64,000 nt of DNA from Gordonia sp049847105 (GCF_049847105.1 NZ_JBNCNS010000008.1:1-64000), one strand, 5' to 3'. Positions 44,101 through 52,863 are shown, counted from the stretch's first letter. The notes: generated by a model not told the origin, from the sequence alone. Translations and numbers: made by a program.

Positions 44101-45672
44101 CTACGTGATCGTGTACGTCCGGGAGTCGAGTCCCGTGGCCCCGTCCGGGACGGGCGACGCGTACGACTCGACCTGGGCGCGGCCATTCTTGTCGGTGGCG
44201 CGACAGGTCACGGTGTGGTCCCCGGGGGCGGCGTTCCAGGTGAACCGCCACTGCCGCCAGGTGTCCACCGAGTATTCTTCGGCGAGCTGTGCGGACTGCC
44301 AGGCTCCGTCGTCGATGCGCACGTCCACCGATGCCACCCCGGTGTGCTGCGCCCATGCGGTTCCGGCGATCACGACGTCCCCGCGCGCATGCTCCGACCG
44401 AGAGTCCGGTCGATCGATCCGTGAGGCCAGCTTGATCGGGCCGAGGGCCGACCATCCGCGCGTGGTCCAGTAGGCCTTGGCATCGGAGAATCGGGTGAGC
44501 TCCCAGTCGACGAGCCATTTGGTCGCCGACACATAGCCGTAGAGACCGGGGATCACCTGCCGCACCGGGTATCCGTGCTCGACGGGCAGCGGAGCCCCGT
44601 TCATCCCGATGGCCAGCAACGCATCTCGTCCGTCGGTGGCCACCGACACCGGCGTGCCGCAGGTCCACCCGTCGGCACTCGTCGACAACAGCATGTCGAC
44701 GCCGGGCTGCACGCCGGCCCGGTCGAGAAGGGTTTTCATCGGGACTCCGAGCCACCGCGCATTGCCGATCAGGTCACCGCCGATGACGTTGGACACGCAC
44801 GTCAGGGTGACGATCCTTTCCGTCATCGGCATCGTCAGCAACTCGTCCCAGCCGATCCGGATCTCGTTGTCGACCATGCCGTGAATGCGTAGCGACCAAT
44901 CCGCGGTCGTGAGACTCGGGACCTGCAGGGCCGTGTCGATCCGGTAGAAATCGTCGTTCGTGGTGACGAAGGGAGTGGCGCCGGGGACCTGTAGATCGGC
45001 CGCGGCGGGTACGGGCGGTGCCGCCGACCGCGGGATGGGCAGCAACACTTTGCTGCGGTCGGCGATGGTACGCGTGGTGTCGGCGAGGACCCGCCTACCG
45101 GCGACTCCGGCGGCCACGGCCAGGACGGCGATCCCGCCTGCGGTCAGGAGGAACCGACGACCAACACCCGAGGGTGACGGTTCGCCGACGTCGGCCGCGG
45201 TCGTACGGGCAACCGTGTCCTCGGCCTTGCGCAGCATGCCCACCAGGATTCGCAGGACGAGCACCGCGACGAGCCCCGCGAAGACCGACGGGATCGCGAA
45301 AGTCCACCGGGAGTCCGGACGGGCCAGCGCGGCGATGACACCGACCACGCCGAAAATGGCGACGACCACGGTGCCGGCCGGCGGTCGAAGGCGTTCGGCG
45401 ACACCGCACGCCGCAGCGATCGCGACGATGATCAAGCCCATGCCGATGAAGAGCGCAAGCTTGTCGGACGTTCCGAAGGTGCCGATCGCCCACTCACGGA
45501 TCCCGTCCGGTGTGTGGTCGACGACCGCGGAGCCGACGGCGAAGTAGGGCGAGGCGCCCGGAGCCACCATGACCGCGAAGAGTTCGCCGATCCCGAGCCC
45601 CGCGCCGACCGCGACGACGCCGGCCAGAGCGGCCGCCCAGAAGTGGGCGGATGGACGAGCGGTGGTGGTCAC
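44101..45672 (-). CDS. Membrane-anchored molybdopterin-dependent oxidoreductase (sulfite-oxidase family)
   Basis: A 523-residue protein with four hydrophobic segments in the first 145 residues, a further anchor at about 170-195, and a sulfite-oxidase-fold catalytic region from about 230. The molybdenum ligand is C292 in VTLTCVSNVIGGDLIG, followed by the cofactor loop GYPVRQVIPGLYGY and WLVDWEL. The C-terminal Mo-co dimerisation domain starts near 410. The catalytic part faces outward. Substrate (sulfite, methionine sulfoxide or other) unknown. It may depend on the molybdate importer at 8.3-11.3 kb. Start is GTG 45672. Confidence 0.87.
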   Translation of the reverse strand: MTTTARPSAHFWAAALAGVVAVGAGLGIGELFAVMVAPGASPYFAVGSAVVDHTPDGIREWAIGTFGTSDKLALFIGMGLIIVAIAAACGVAERLRPPAGTVVVAIFGVVGVIAALARPDSRWTFAIPSVFAGLVAVLVLRILVGMLRKAEDTVARTTAADVGEPSPSGVGRRFLLTAGGIAVLAVAAGVAGRRVLADTTRTIADRSKVLLPIPRSAAPPVPAAADLQVPGATPFVTTNDDFYRIDTALQVPSLTTADWSLRIHGMVDNEIRIGWDELLTMPMTERIVTLTCVSNVIGGDLIGNARWLGVPMKTLLDRAGVQPGVDMLLSTSADGWTCGTPVSVATDGRDALLAIGMNGAPLPVEHGYPVRQVIPGLYGYVSATKWLVDWELTRFSDAKAYWTTRGWSALGPIKLASRIDRPDSRSEHARGDVVIAGTAWAQHTGVASVDVRIDDGAWQSAQLAEEYSVDTWRQWRFTWNAAPGDHTVTCRATDKNGRAQVESYASPVPDGATGLDSRTYTIT

Positions 45673-45723
45673 ACCCCTTGATACCTCACGTGGCGCACGA
45701 ATGGCCCCGCTCGGACCGGGACG

Positions 45724-47199
45724 TCATCCTTCGGTCACAACCTCCGAACGGCGAGCGGCGTGCCGGCCGGCACGCCGACCGAAATACGAGCCCTCCCCGA
45801 GCTGTGTTCCGCTCGCATAGCCCTTGCCATCCTGAGCAAGATTGGCGGCGCAGGCACCCGCGGCGTAGAGCCCGGCGATCGGTGCGCCGTCGCCGTCCAG
45901 CACCTCGGCGTCGATCGACGTCGCCATCCCACCGATGGTGAAGCAGGAGTACATCGCCTTGCCGAGGCTGAGATCGAAGGCACCCCACGGCCCCTGATCC
46001 TGGGGTGCCAGGAATTCCGCCGACTTGTGGAAGTCCGGATCCTCGCCCTTCGCCGCGTTCACGTTGTAGTCGGCGAGCGTCTTCTGGAGTCGACCCTCGG
46101 GGATGCCGAGGGCAGATTCCATCTCGGCGACGGTCTCCCAACCGTCGATGAGGTTGATCAACGGGACCTCGGGGCGTTTCATATGCGCTTCGTCGACGAT
46201 CAGGTACGCCGCCGAATCCGGTTGATCCATCACGAATCCCGAGGTTCGCGAGTGATACGAGTCCTCGGCGACAAAGCGTTCACCGTTCTTGTTCACGACG
46301 ATGCCGGTGAGCAGGATGCTCGGCGGGTAGATCGGCGCGGTCACGAACGCCTGGTCCATGTGCTTGAGCGCCGCGCCGACCGATTCGCCGAGCCGGATGC
46401 CGAGCCCGTCGTCGTAGGTGCTTCCCAGCGTGAACGGCTTCTCGGCGACATGGGGCACGTAGCGCGCCACCATTTCCTCGTTCATCACGAAGCCCCCGGC
46501 GGCGACGACCACCGACCGCGCCCGGATGACACCCTCCTCGCCGGGGCGTTTCCACGTTGCACCGACCACGCTGCCGGACTCGTCGACCACGAGTTGTCGA
46601 GCGCCGGTCTCGTAGCGGATCTCGGCGCCGAGCTCGGCGAGACGTTTGACCAAGAGGTCGACGACCATCGAGGCACCGCCGGTGTCGCCGGGGACGGGCA
46701 CCTTGTGCCCACGCGGAGCCGGCGCCGCGATGTTCTTGAACGGCCACACCTTCTCGTTACCGGTGAACATCAGCCCCTGCGTCTGCGGCTGGATGACGGC
46801 CTTCTCCGGGTAGAAGCTGCGCTCGAAACTGAACCCGAGGCCTTCGAGCCAGTTGAAGTGTTCGACGCTGTCGAAGCAGTAGGCGTGGATCTTGTCCGGC
46901 TCGGGTTCACGGGACACCGCGGTGATGTACTTCTCCATCTCCTCCGGGCTGTCGTCGTGCCCGGTGGCCTGCTGCACCGCGGTGCCGCCGCCCAGGTAGA
47001 AATGTCCGCCCGCCATACAGCTGGTGCCGCCGGCCGCCGCCGCGCGTTCGAGGACCAGGACCCTGGCCCCGGCCGCTGCCGCTTCCACGGCCGCGCTCCC
47101 GCCTGCGACACCACACCCGATGACCAGCACGTCGACGTCGTCGGAGAAGGACTCCACCGAGTCCAGCGCGATCGTGTCGGGGATCTCAGAACCTGCCAT
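45724..47199 (-). CDS. FAD-dependent oxidoreductase, KstD/fumarate-reductase flavoprotein family, KstR-box controlled
   Basis: A 491-residue flavoprotein. DVLVIGCGVAGGSAAVEAAA is the FAD Rossmann motif (about 24-43). GGTSCMAGGHFYLGGGT and GGFVMNEEMVARY follow, with GKGYASGTQLGEGSYFGRRAG closing the FAD site. The family includes 3-ketosteroid delta-1-dehydrogenases, though this protein is shorter than classical KstD. A perfect KstR-type box at 47222-47235 lies 22 bases upstream. TACTCT is followed by six bases and ATG 47199, so the mRNA is probably leaderless. A role in sterol or bile-acid catabolism is inferred from the box. Confidence 0.85.
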   Translation of the reverse strand: MAGSEIPDTIALDSVESFSDDVDVLVIGCGVAGGSAAVEAAAAGARVLVLERAAAAGGTSCMAGGHFYLGGGTAVQQATGHDDSPEEMEKYITAVSREPEPDKIHAYCFDSVEHFNWLEGLGFSFERSFYPEKAVIQPQTQGLMFTGNEKVWPFKNIAAPAPRGHKVPVPGDTGGASMVVDLLVKRLAELGAEIRYETGARQLVVDESGSVVGATWKRPGEEGVIRARSVVVAAGGFVMNEEMVARYVPHVAEKPFTLGSTYDDGLGIRLGESVGAALKHMDQAFVTAPIYPPSILLTGIVVNKNGERFVAEDSYHSRTSGFVMDQPDSAAYLIVDEAHMKRPEVPLINLIDGWETVAEMESALGIPEGRLQKTLADYNVNAAKGEDPDFHKSAEFLAPQDQGPWGAFDLSLGKAMYSCFTIGGMATSIDAEVLDGDGAPIAGLYAAGACAANLAQDGKGYASGTQLGEGSYFGRRAGRHAARRSEVVTEG

Positions 47200-47221
47200 G
47201 CGCACAGAGTAGACGATGGAC

Positions 47222-47235
47222 TAGAACCTGTTCTA
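47222..47235. promoter_or_regulatory. KstR-type operator upstream of the flavoprotein gene
   Basis: TAGAACCTGTTCTA fits TNNAACNNGTTNNA, and the symmetry extends to an 18-base palindrome ACTAGAAC..GTTCTAGT (47220-47237). A minus-10 TACTCT lies between it and the ATG at 47199. It is better than the copy at 156-169. Confidence 0.8.
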
Positions 47236-47274
47236 GTTCTCCCCCGGTTCGTTTGCTCGATGCTGCTGCCCGCC

Positions 47275-47470
47275 CGCACAGATCGGACGCAGCTTCGCCG
47301 ATCGGGCACAGCGTCCCGTCGATCGTGCACAGATCTTCGCCGATCGTGCACACTGAGACCAGCCGGGTGGTCGGCAACGCACACTCGGCGGGATTCTGCG
47401 CACGGTCGGCGGGATGGCGGTTGCCGTCGGCGGGATAGCGGTTGCTGTCGGCGGGATGGTGAGGTCTGCC
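47275..47470. repeat. 21-bp-periodic intergenic repeat array, locus 1
   Basis: Degenerate units recur every 21 bases: first the GATCGTGCACAGATCTTCGCC type, with a neighbour GATCGGGCACAGCGTCCCGTC, then GGCGGGATGGCGGTTGCCGTC and close variants near the copA end. The same period and core (GATCGTGCRCA) appear at 63258-63460. It fills the gap between the flavoprotein gene and copA; I see no gene in it. Confidence 0.75.
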
Positions 47471-47477
47471 GCGGCGG

Positions 47478-49760
47478 TCAGCGGGGATGCGGACGGAAGC
47501 GTCGCAGCCGGAGGCTGTTCGCCACCACGAACACCGACGACAGCGCCATCGCCGCGCCGGCGAGCATCGGATTGAGCAGACCGGCCGCGGCCACCGGGAT
47601 CGCGGCCACGTTGTAGGCGAACGCCCAGAAGAGATTGCCCTTGATGGTGGCCAGCGTGCGCCGGGCGAGGCGGATCGCATCGACGACGGCCCAGAGGTCA
47701 CCGCTGACCACGGTCAGGTCGCTCGCCTGGATGGCCACGTCTGTTCCGGTGCCCATCGCGAGTCCGAGGTCGGCCTGCGCGAGCGCACCGGCATCGTTGA
47801 TGCCATCTCCGGCCATCGCCACCGAATGTCCCTGCGCCTGGAGTTCTTTGATCGCCGACAGCTTGTCCGCGGGCGACACCTCGGCGATCACACGATCGAT
47901 CCCGACCGCCCGTGCGACATGCTCGGCAGCACCCGCATTGTCGCCGGTGAGGAGAACGGGCGTCAGACCCATCCGTCGGAGTTCGGCGATGGCCGCGGCC
48001 GACGTCGGCTTGATCCGGTCCCCGACGACGACGACACCGACGGCGCGGCCGTCGAACGTCACCACCACCGCAGTGGCACCCGCCCGGTGGGCACCGTCGA
48101 CAGCCCGGGAAAGCCGTTCCGGCAACGTCTGTTCCAGCCGGCGCGGGTTCGTGACCTCGACGCGGACACCGTCTACGAGCCCACCCACGCCGGAACCCTC
48201 CGACGCCCGGAATTCGCTCACCGCCGGCAGCGAGGCGGGCGACCGCTGCGCGGCCCCCGCGACGATCGCGGCGCCGATCGGATGCTCCGAGCCCGCCTCG
48301 ACGGCGGCCGCCGCGCACAGCACTCGATCCTCGTCGAGATGTTCGCCGGCATCCCCGTCGACGACGGTGACCGATTCCACGGTCATCTCGCCCGTGGTGA
48401 CCGTGCCGGTCTTGTCGAGCACGATGGTGTCGACGCGTCGGGTGGTCTCGAGCACCTCGGGCCCCTTGAGCAGCACCCCGAGTTGTGCGCCCCGGCCGGT
48501 GCCGACCATCAGGGCCGTGGGCGTGGCCAGACCGAGTGCGCACGGACAGGCGACGATGAGAACCGCAACCGCGGCGGTGAACGCGAACGTGACCCCGCCG
48601 GACCCGCCCGACACACTGTCCACGCCGAGCCAGAAACCCAGGGCCGCAACGGCAATCGCGATGACGGCCGGCACGAAGAACGACGAGATCCGGTCGGCCA
48701 GACGCTGCGCGGCCGCCTTGCCGGCCTGCGCGTCGGCGACCATCTTCGCTATCTGCGCGAGTGCGGTGTCCGCCCCGATCCGGCTCGCGCGCACCACCAG
48801 TCGGCCGCTGGTGTTGACCGTTGCGCCGGTCACGTCGTCGCCCTCGGTGACCTCCACCGGTACGGATTCACCGGTGATCATCGATGCGTCGACTGCGGAG
48901 GCGCCCTGCACCACCGCCCCGTCGGTCGCGATCCTCTCACCCGGCCGGACGAGGAACTCGTCGCCGACCGACAACTCCGACACCGGGATTCGTCGTTCCA
49001 TCCCGTCCACCACGACGGCGACGTCCTTGGCTCCGAGGTCGAGCAGCGCGCGCAGCGCATCCCCGGCACGCCGCTTCGCCCGCTTCTCGAAGTACCTGCC
49101 CGCCAACAGGAATGTGGTGACGCCCGCGGCCGCTTCGAGATAGATGTTCCCCGCGCCGTCGCCGCGGGCGGCGATGAGGTCGAATCCGTGGCGCATCCCT
49201 GGCTCCCCGGCGGTCCCGAGGAACAGCGCGTACACCGACCAGGCGAACGCCGCCAGCGTGCCCATGGACACGAGCGTGTCCATGGTGGTGGCGCCGTGGC
49301 GCAGATTCATCCATGCCGCACGGTGGAACGGATAGGCACCCCACACCACGACCGGCGCGGCGAGGGTGAGCGAGAGCCACTGCCAGTAGGTGAACTGCCA
49401 CGCGGGCACCATCGCGAGTGCGACCACCGGGACCGTGAGCACCGCCGACACGATGAGCCGCTGCCGCAATCCACGAAGGTCGCGGTCCTCGGGACCGTCC
49501 CGCTGCGCGTCGTCGGCGGCGTCCGGCCGATCCCCTGGGGCAGGGACCGGGGTCGCGTCGTAGCCGGCGCCGCGGACAACCGTCACGAGATCCGTGGAGT
49601 CGAGGGTGGACGGGAACTCGACGTGCGCCTGTTCGGTCGCGTAGTTGACCGTCGCGCTGACCCCGTCGAGTTTGTTGAGCTTGCGTTCGATGCGATTCGC
49701 GCACGACGCGCAGGTCATGCCGTCGATGTCGAGATCGATCCGCTCGATGGTGCTGGACAT
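47478..49760 (-). CDS. copA: CopA: copper-exporting P1B-type ATPase
   Basis: A 760-residue copper exporter. It has an N-terminal heavy-metal domain with GMTCASC (C17, C20), membrane CPC motif (C405-P406-C407), phosphorylation site DKTGT (D449), TGES actuator loop, SEHP nucleotide motif and GDGIND hinge. In the hinge the usual GDGINDAPALA reads GDGINDAGALA, a Pro to Gly change. ATG 49760 has GGAG seven bases upstream, overlapping the stop of a 48-residue gene. Operon csoR-copZ-small protein-copA, under CsoR control. Confidence 0.95.
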   Translation of the reverse strand: MSSTIERIDLDIDGMTCASCANRIERKLNKLDGVSATVNYATEQAHVEFPSTLDSTDLVTVVRGAGYDATPVPAPGDRPDAADDAQRDGPEDRDLRGLRQRLIVSAVLTVPVVALAMVPAWQFTYWQWLSLTLAAPVVVWGAYPFHRAAWMNLRHGATTMDTLVSMGTLAAFAWSVYALFLGTAGEPGMRHGFDLIAARGDGAGNIYLEAAAGVTTFLLAGRYFEKRAKRRAGDALRALLDLGAKDVAVVVDGMERRIPVSELSVGDEFLVRPGERIATDGAVVQGASAVDASMITGESVPVEVTEGDDVTGATVNTSGRLVVRASRIGADTALAQIAKMVADAQAGKAAAQRLADRISSFFVPAVIAIAVAALGFWLGVDSVSGGSGGVTFAFTAAVAVLIVACPCALGLATPTALMVGTGRGAQLGVLLKGPEVLETTRRVDTIVLDKTGTVTTGEMTVESVTVVDGDAGEHLDEDRVLCAAAAVEAGSEHPIGAAIVAGAAQRSPASLPAVSEFRASEGSGVGGLVDGVRVEVTNPRRLEQTLPERLSRAVDGAHRAGATAVVVTFDGRAVGVVVVGDRIKPTSAAAIAELRRMGLTPVLLTGDNAGAAEHVARAVGIDRVIAEVSPADKLSAIKELQAQGHSVAMAGDGINDAGALAQADLGLAMGTGTDVAIQASDLTVVSGDLWAVVDAIRLARRTLATIKGNLFWAFAYNVAAIPVAAAGLLNPMLAGAAMALSSVFVVANSLRLRRFRPHPR

Positions 49761-49764
49761 CTCG

Positions 49765-49911
49765 TCACTCCGTGTGTTGCTGGTGGACGCCCGGTGGTCC
49801 CGCCGGGGCATCACCGCCCCACGGGTCGACCGCTCGTCCGATCCCGAACGCGACGGCGAAAACCGCCGCCATCGCGATCAGGAAGCCGACGATCCGGGTT
49901 CCGGTGGTCAT
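49765..49911 (-). CDS. Small membrane protein (48 aa) between copZ and copA
   Basis: A 48-codon gene: ATG 49911 overlaps the copZ stop by four bases (ATGA), and the TGA at 49765-49767 falls inside the copA ribosome-binding region. The product begins MTTGTRIVGFLIAMAAVFAV, one membrane helix, then a short Gly/Pro-rich tail ending in VHQQHTE with two His. Overlaps on both sides indicate real translation. Similar short one-helix proteins occur in actinobacterial cop operons. A role in handing copper to CopA or stabilising it is possible but unproven. Confidence 0.8.
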   Translation of the reverse strand: MTTGTRIVGFLIAMAAVFAVAFGIGRAVDPWGGDAPAGPPGVHQQHTE

Positions 49912-50111
49912 GTCAGTCGGTAGCCGGCCTCGGAGACAGCGGCCGCGACCTCGTCCCGGTCCAGCACCCGATCGCTGGTGATCTCGACGGCACCGGTGTC
50001 GAGGGACACCTCGACACGATCGACTCCGGAGATCTCACCGATCTCCTCTCGAACAGATGCCACGCAATGTCCGCAGGTCATCCCGCTGACGGTAAAGGTG
50101 CTGGTGGTCAT
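49908..50111 (-). CDS. copZ: CopZ-like heavy-metal-associated copper chaperone
   Basis: A 67-residue HMA-domain protein with the metal site GMTCGHC (CxxC) near residues 10-16 and the beta-alpha-beta-beta-alpha-beta pattern ending AAAVSEAGYRLT. It carries Cu(I) to CopA in the cytosol. A strong AAGGAGGG lies just upstream of ATG 50111. A 14-bp tandem array separates it from csoR. Confidence 0.92.
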   Translation of the reverse strand: MTTSTFTVSGMTCGHCVASVREEIGEISGVDRVEVSLDTGAVEITSDRVLDRDEVAAAVSEAGYRLT

Positions 50112-50144
50112 GAAGAACCCTCCTTGCGGTGGTTGTCGCCGCCA

Positions 50145-50242
50145 TTGTGTTACTGCGATTGTGTTACTGCGATTGTGTTACTGCGATTGTGTTTTTGCGA
50201 TTGTGTTACGGCGATTGTGTTACCGCAGTTGCGTTACCGCGG
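50145..50242. repeat. 14-bp tandem repeat array between csoR and copZ
   Basis: Seven units of about TTGTGTTACTGCGA recur with an exact 14-bp period from 50145 to 50242, the last three drifting (TTGTGTTACCGCAG, TTGCGTTACCGCGG). It fills the csoR-copZ spacer and is transcribed within the cop operon. Since 14 is not a multiple of three, it is not coding. Confidence 0.88.
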
Positions 50243-50256
50243 TTGTGGACACCCGG

Positions 50257-50550
50257 TCAGGACCGGACCAGGCGCGTGATCGCCTGCATCGCCTCGTCGA
50301 CCTTCTCCTGACCCGCGGCGTCGCTCTCCTGTGCCGCGTTCACGACACAGTGGTTCATGTGCTCCTCGAGGAGGCCGAGTCCGACCGCCTGCAGAGCCTT
50401 GGTCATCGCGGAGACCTGGGTCAGGATGTCGATGCAGTAGGCCTCCTCGTCGACCATGCGCTGCAACCCCCGGGCCTGGCCCTCGATGCGGCGAAGTCTC
50501 CGCAGGTAGTCGTCCTTGCGACCGATGTACCCGTGCTGTGCATGCTCCAT
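50257..50550 (-). CDS. csoR: CsoR: copper-sensing transcriptional repressor
   Basis: A 97-residue all-helical repressor of the DUF156 family. The Cu(I) ligands are present as C39, H64 and C68 (equivalent to C36/H61/C65 of M. tuberculosis CsoR). Copper binding releases it from DNA. Two CsoR-like boxes lie just upstream, and a third precedes copB at 57.7 kb. First gene of the cop operon. Confidence 0.95.
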   Translation of the reverse strand: MEHAQHGYIGRKDDYLRRLRRIEGQARGLQRMVDEEAYCIDILTQVSAMTKALQAVGLGLLEEHMNHCVVNAAQESDAAGQEKVDEAMQAITRLVRS

Positions 50551-50583
50551 CAGTGCAATCCTCTCGACGTCCTCGGGTTACCA

Positions 50584-50640
50584 GTACCCCCTACAGGTAT
50601 ACCATCCCGAGATGTATACCGGTACCCCCATAGGGTAACC
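50584..50640. promoter_or_regulatory. Two CsoR-type operators upstream of csoR
   Basis: GTACCCCCTACAGGTATACC (50584-50603) and GGTACCCCCATAGGGTAACC (50621-50640) each have the TACCCC..GGGTA symmetry of CsoR sites. They are 17 bases apart and about 35 bases upstream of the csoR ATG, as expected for autoregulation. Confidence 0.75.
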
Positions 50641-50685
50641 AGAAGGCCGGCCGCGCGACATGTCTCGTCACCACGGGACGGAGGG

Positions 50686-51753
50686 CTATTCGTTACGCGA
50701 TGCGCGCACCGCCGCGGCCAGGTTCTCCAGCGCGGCGGCGACCTCGCTCAACGCTGCTGCGAGATCGGCATCACCCCGGCCCGGCGCGGGGGTCGGCGAA
50801 GCTGCCTGCGTGGCAGCACCATGGGCCGATGTCGCCGACGATGCGGTCGGCTGCGACGTTGCGTGGGGCTTACGCTCCGGCTGCTCCGCCTGAGGCGGTG
50901 GCGAGGCGGGCGGCGGCGAGGCGGGCGGCGGCGAGGCCGGCGGAGTCGGCTTGGGCGGCGGACCGGCGGGCGATTGCGGCGATTGCGGCGTGCCGGAGTC
51001 TGCGTCCGGAAGCCGGTGACGACTGCCCGGCCGGGGCGCCGACGGCGTCGGAGGCTCGGCGTCGGTGGAGCGACGTCCCGGCCGATATCCGTCGTGCCGA
51101 CCGCCCGCGTTCGCGTGGGCGCCGGGCACCGGGGCAGCGGGGCGCGAGGCCGGACGCCCGCCTGTTCGGGCCGCGTCCTGCGACGACGATTCCTGAGTGG
51201 CCGATCCCTGGGTGGCCGACTGCTGGGCGGCCGTCCGGACCACCGGGATGTGGGTGTCGGTCGTCATCCGCATCCGGTCGGGCTGGTGCGGGGCCTGCCC
51301 GGGATGCGCGGGTGGCGCGGGCGTCCGCGGCCCAGGAGGCCCCGGCCTGGGCATCGGCCGAGGGATCTCGCCGGACTGACCGGGGCCCTGAGTCGGCGTC
51401 TGGCCCGTCGCCGGATGGGGTCCGCGAATCTCGGTCGGCGCGTGACCGTTGGACGGCGCGAAGAAGTGCTGGCCGCCGTGGCTCGCGAAGTACAGGCACG
51501 CGGCGCCCTGTGGCGAACGCACCGAACACGGGTTGCGTTCGATGAGCGATTGCGCGTGGTCGTCGAAGTCGTTCCATTCCAGCCACAGTCGACGGTCGGC
51601 CCGTGGCCGGACGCTCGCGTCGGTCGCATGGTTGCCCTGATGGCCCGCCGCGAGCCGGCAGTGCAACAACCACTCGGATTGGCCCGTCAGCCCCAGCGCG
51701 GCACGCTCCGCGGGCGTGCATACGACCGTCGACCAGCAACCCTCGCCGTTCAT
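50686..51753 (-). CDS. Proline-rich protein of unknown function with N-terminal Cys/His motif
   Basis: A 355-residue protein I cannot assign. The first 100 residues are globular, with LLHCRLAAGHQGNHATD (Cys-x5-His-x3-His), the small metal-binding pattern common in actinobacterial proteins. The middle 200 residues are Pro/Ala/Thr-rich with three PPPASPPPAS-like units. The last 35 (ADLAAALSEVAAALENLAAA) form a likely short coiled coil. No signal peptide. It stands alone between the copper operon and two hydrolases. Confidence 0.7.
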   Translation of the reverse strand: MNGEGCWSTVVCTPAERAALGLTGQSEWLLHCRLAAGHQGNHATDASVRPRADRRLWLEWNDFDDHAQSLIERNPCSVRSPQGAACLYFASHGGQHFFAPSNGHAPTEIRGPHPATGQTPTQGPGQSGEIPRPMPRPGPPGPRTPAPPAHPGQAPHQPDRMRMTTDTHIPVVRTAAQQSATQGSATQESSSQDAARTGGRPASRPAAPVPGAHANAGGRHDGYRPGRRSTDAEPPTPSAPRPGSRHRLPDADSGTPQSPQSPAGPPPKPTPPASPPPASPPPASPPPQAEQPERKPHATSQPTASSATSAHGAATQAASPTPAPGRGDADLAAALSEVAAALENLAAAVRASRNE

Positions 51754-51993
51754 CCGGCCTCTCCTTCGCGCTTCACGCGCATGTGCGATCGATCAAGACA
51801 ACCTGCCCCCGCTTGTGACCATGCCGCGTACGAGACGACTGTCGGCCAACGGTACGTGCGCTCCCGATGCTTCCCCGCGGCCAGTCTACGAAGGAACCGA
51901 CCGTCCCCGCCATAGACGCGGCCCATGTCGCCGGGCCGGATGTCGAGCGGGTGGTCGAGCGGGTGGTCGGGGCGGGTGAACGGCGGGCACCGC

Positions 51994-52863
51994 CTAACGG
52001 TGTGCACCGATGAAGTCGAGGACGACCTGGGTGAAGGCGTCGTTGTCGTCGGCGGCGGCCGTGTGGGCGGCGTCCGTGAGTTCGATCACCTCTGCGGACG
52101 GGACCACCTCGCGGAACCCGGCGACCGCGTCCTCGGGGACGACGTCGGAGAGCTTGCCGCGGATCAACAGGATCGGGACCGTCAGCGACGCGAGCTGCTC
52201 CTCCAGATGCTCGGCCCGCACGAAGCGGTCGTCCCCCGGTTTCGACGCCACGAACGCCGGGTCCCAGTGCCAGTACCAGCGACCGTCCTCACCTGCACGC
52301 AGATTGCGTTTGAGTCCTTCCGGGTGGAAGGTCTTGGGTCGGTGCGGGAGATATGCGGCGATGGCCTCTGCCGCGTCCTCGAGTGTGTCGAATCCGCCGA
52401 CGTTGGCCGTCATGAAATCGCGAATCCGGGCGCTCCCGGCCTGGTCGAAGCGCGGGACCACGTCGACGAGCACCAACCCGCGCGCCTTCTCGGCCCCGAG
52501 TTCGGCGGCTGCGCCGATGCTGCTGAGCCCGCCCATGCTGGCACCGACGAGCGTGACCGGCGTGCCGATCTGCTCGACCACCGCGACGACGTCGGCGGTG
52601 AACAGTTCCAGGCTGTACCGACCGCTCGGGGACCAGTCGCTGGCGCCGTGACCTCGCGTGTCGAGCGACACCACATGAGTGCCGGCGGCCGCCAGGAACT
52701 GACCTGTCTGCTTCCACGAGTGCCGGGTCTGCCCGCCACCGTGCAGCATTACGATCGTCGGGCCGACCTCGTCGTCGGCCGGCCGCCACTCGTCGGCGCG
52801 CAGCGTGATCCCGTCGACGCCGGTGAACGAGATCTGATCGGGCTGGACGGCAGGGCGCGACAT
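51994..52863 (-). CDS. Alpha/beta hydrolase
   Basis: A 289-residue alpha/beta hydrolase with oxyanion HGGGQTRHSW, nucleophile elbow VGASMGG, an acid in IRGKLSDVV and a C-terminal His in TDAAHTAA. The lid region (HRPKTFHPEGLKRN) is typical of mycobacterial esterase or haloperoxidase-like members. Another hydrolase lies 57 bases upstream on the same strand. Substrate unknown. Confidence 0.85.
   Translation of the reverse strand: MSRPAVQPDQISFTGVDGITLRADEWRPADDEVGPTIVMLHGGGQTRHSWKQTGQFLAAAGTHVVSLDTRGHGASDWSPSGRYSLELFTADVVAVVEQIGTPVTLVGASMGGLSSIGAAAELGAEKARGLVLVDVVPRFDQAGSARIRDFMTANVGGFDTLEDAAEAIAAYLPHRPKTFHPEGLKRNLRAGEDGRWYWHWDPAFVASKPGDDRFVRAEHLEEQLASLTVPILLIRGKLSDVVPEDAVAGFREVVPSAEVIELTDAAHTAAADDNDAFTQVVLDFIGAHR

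Noticed and set aside
45760..50279. Long plus-strand frames opposite the flavoprotein and the copper operon
   Set aside because: Antisense shadows of conserved proteins with biased composition and no recognisable domain.
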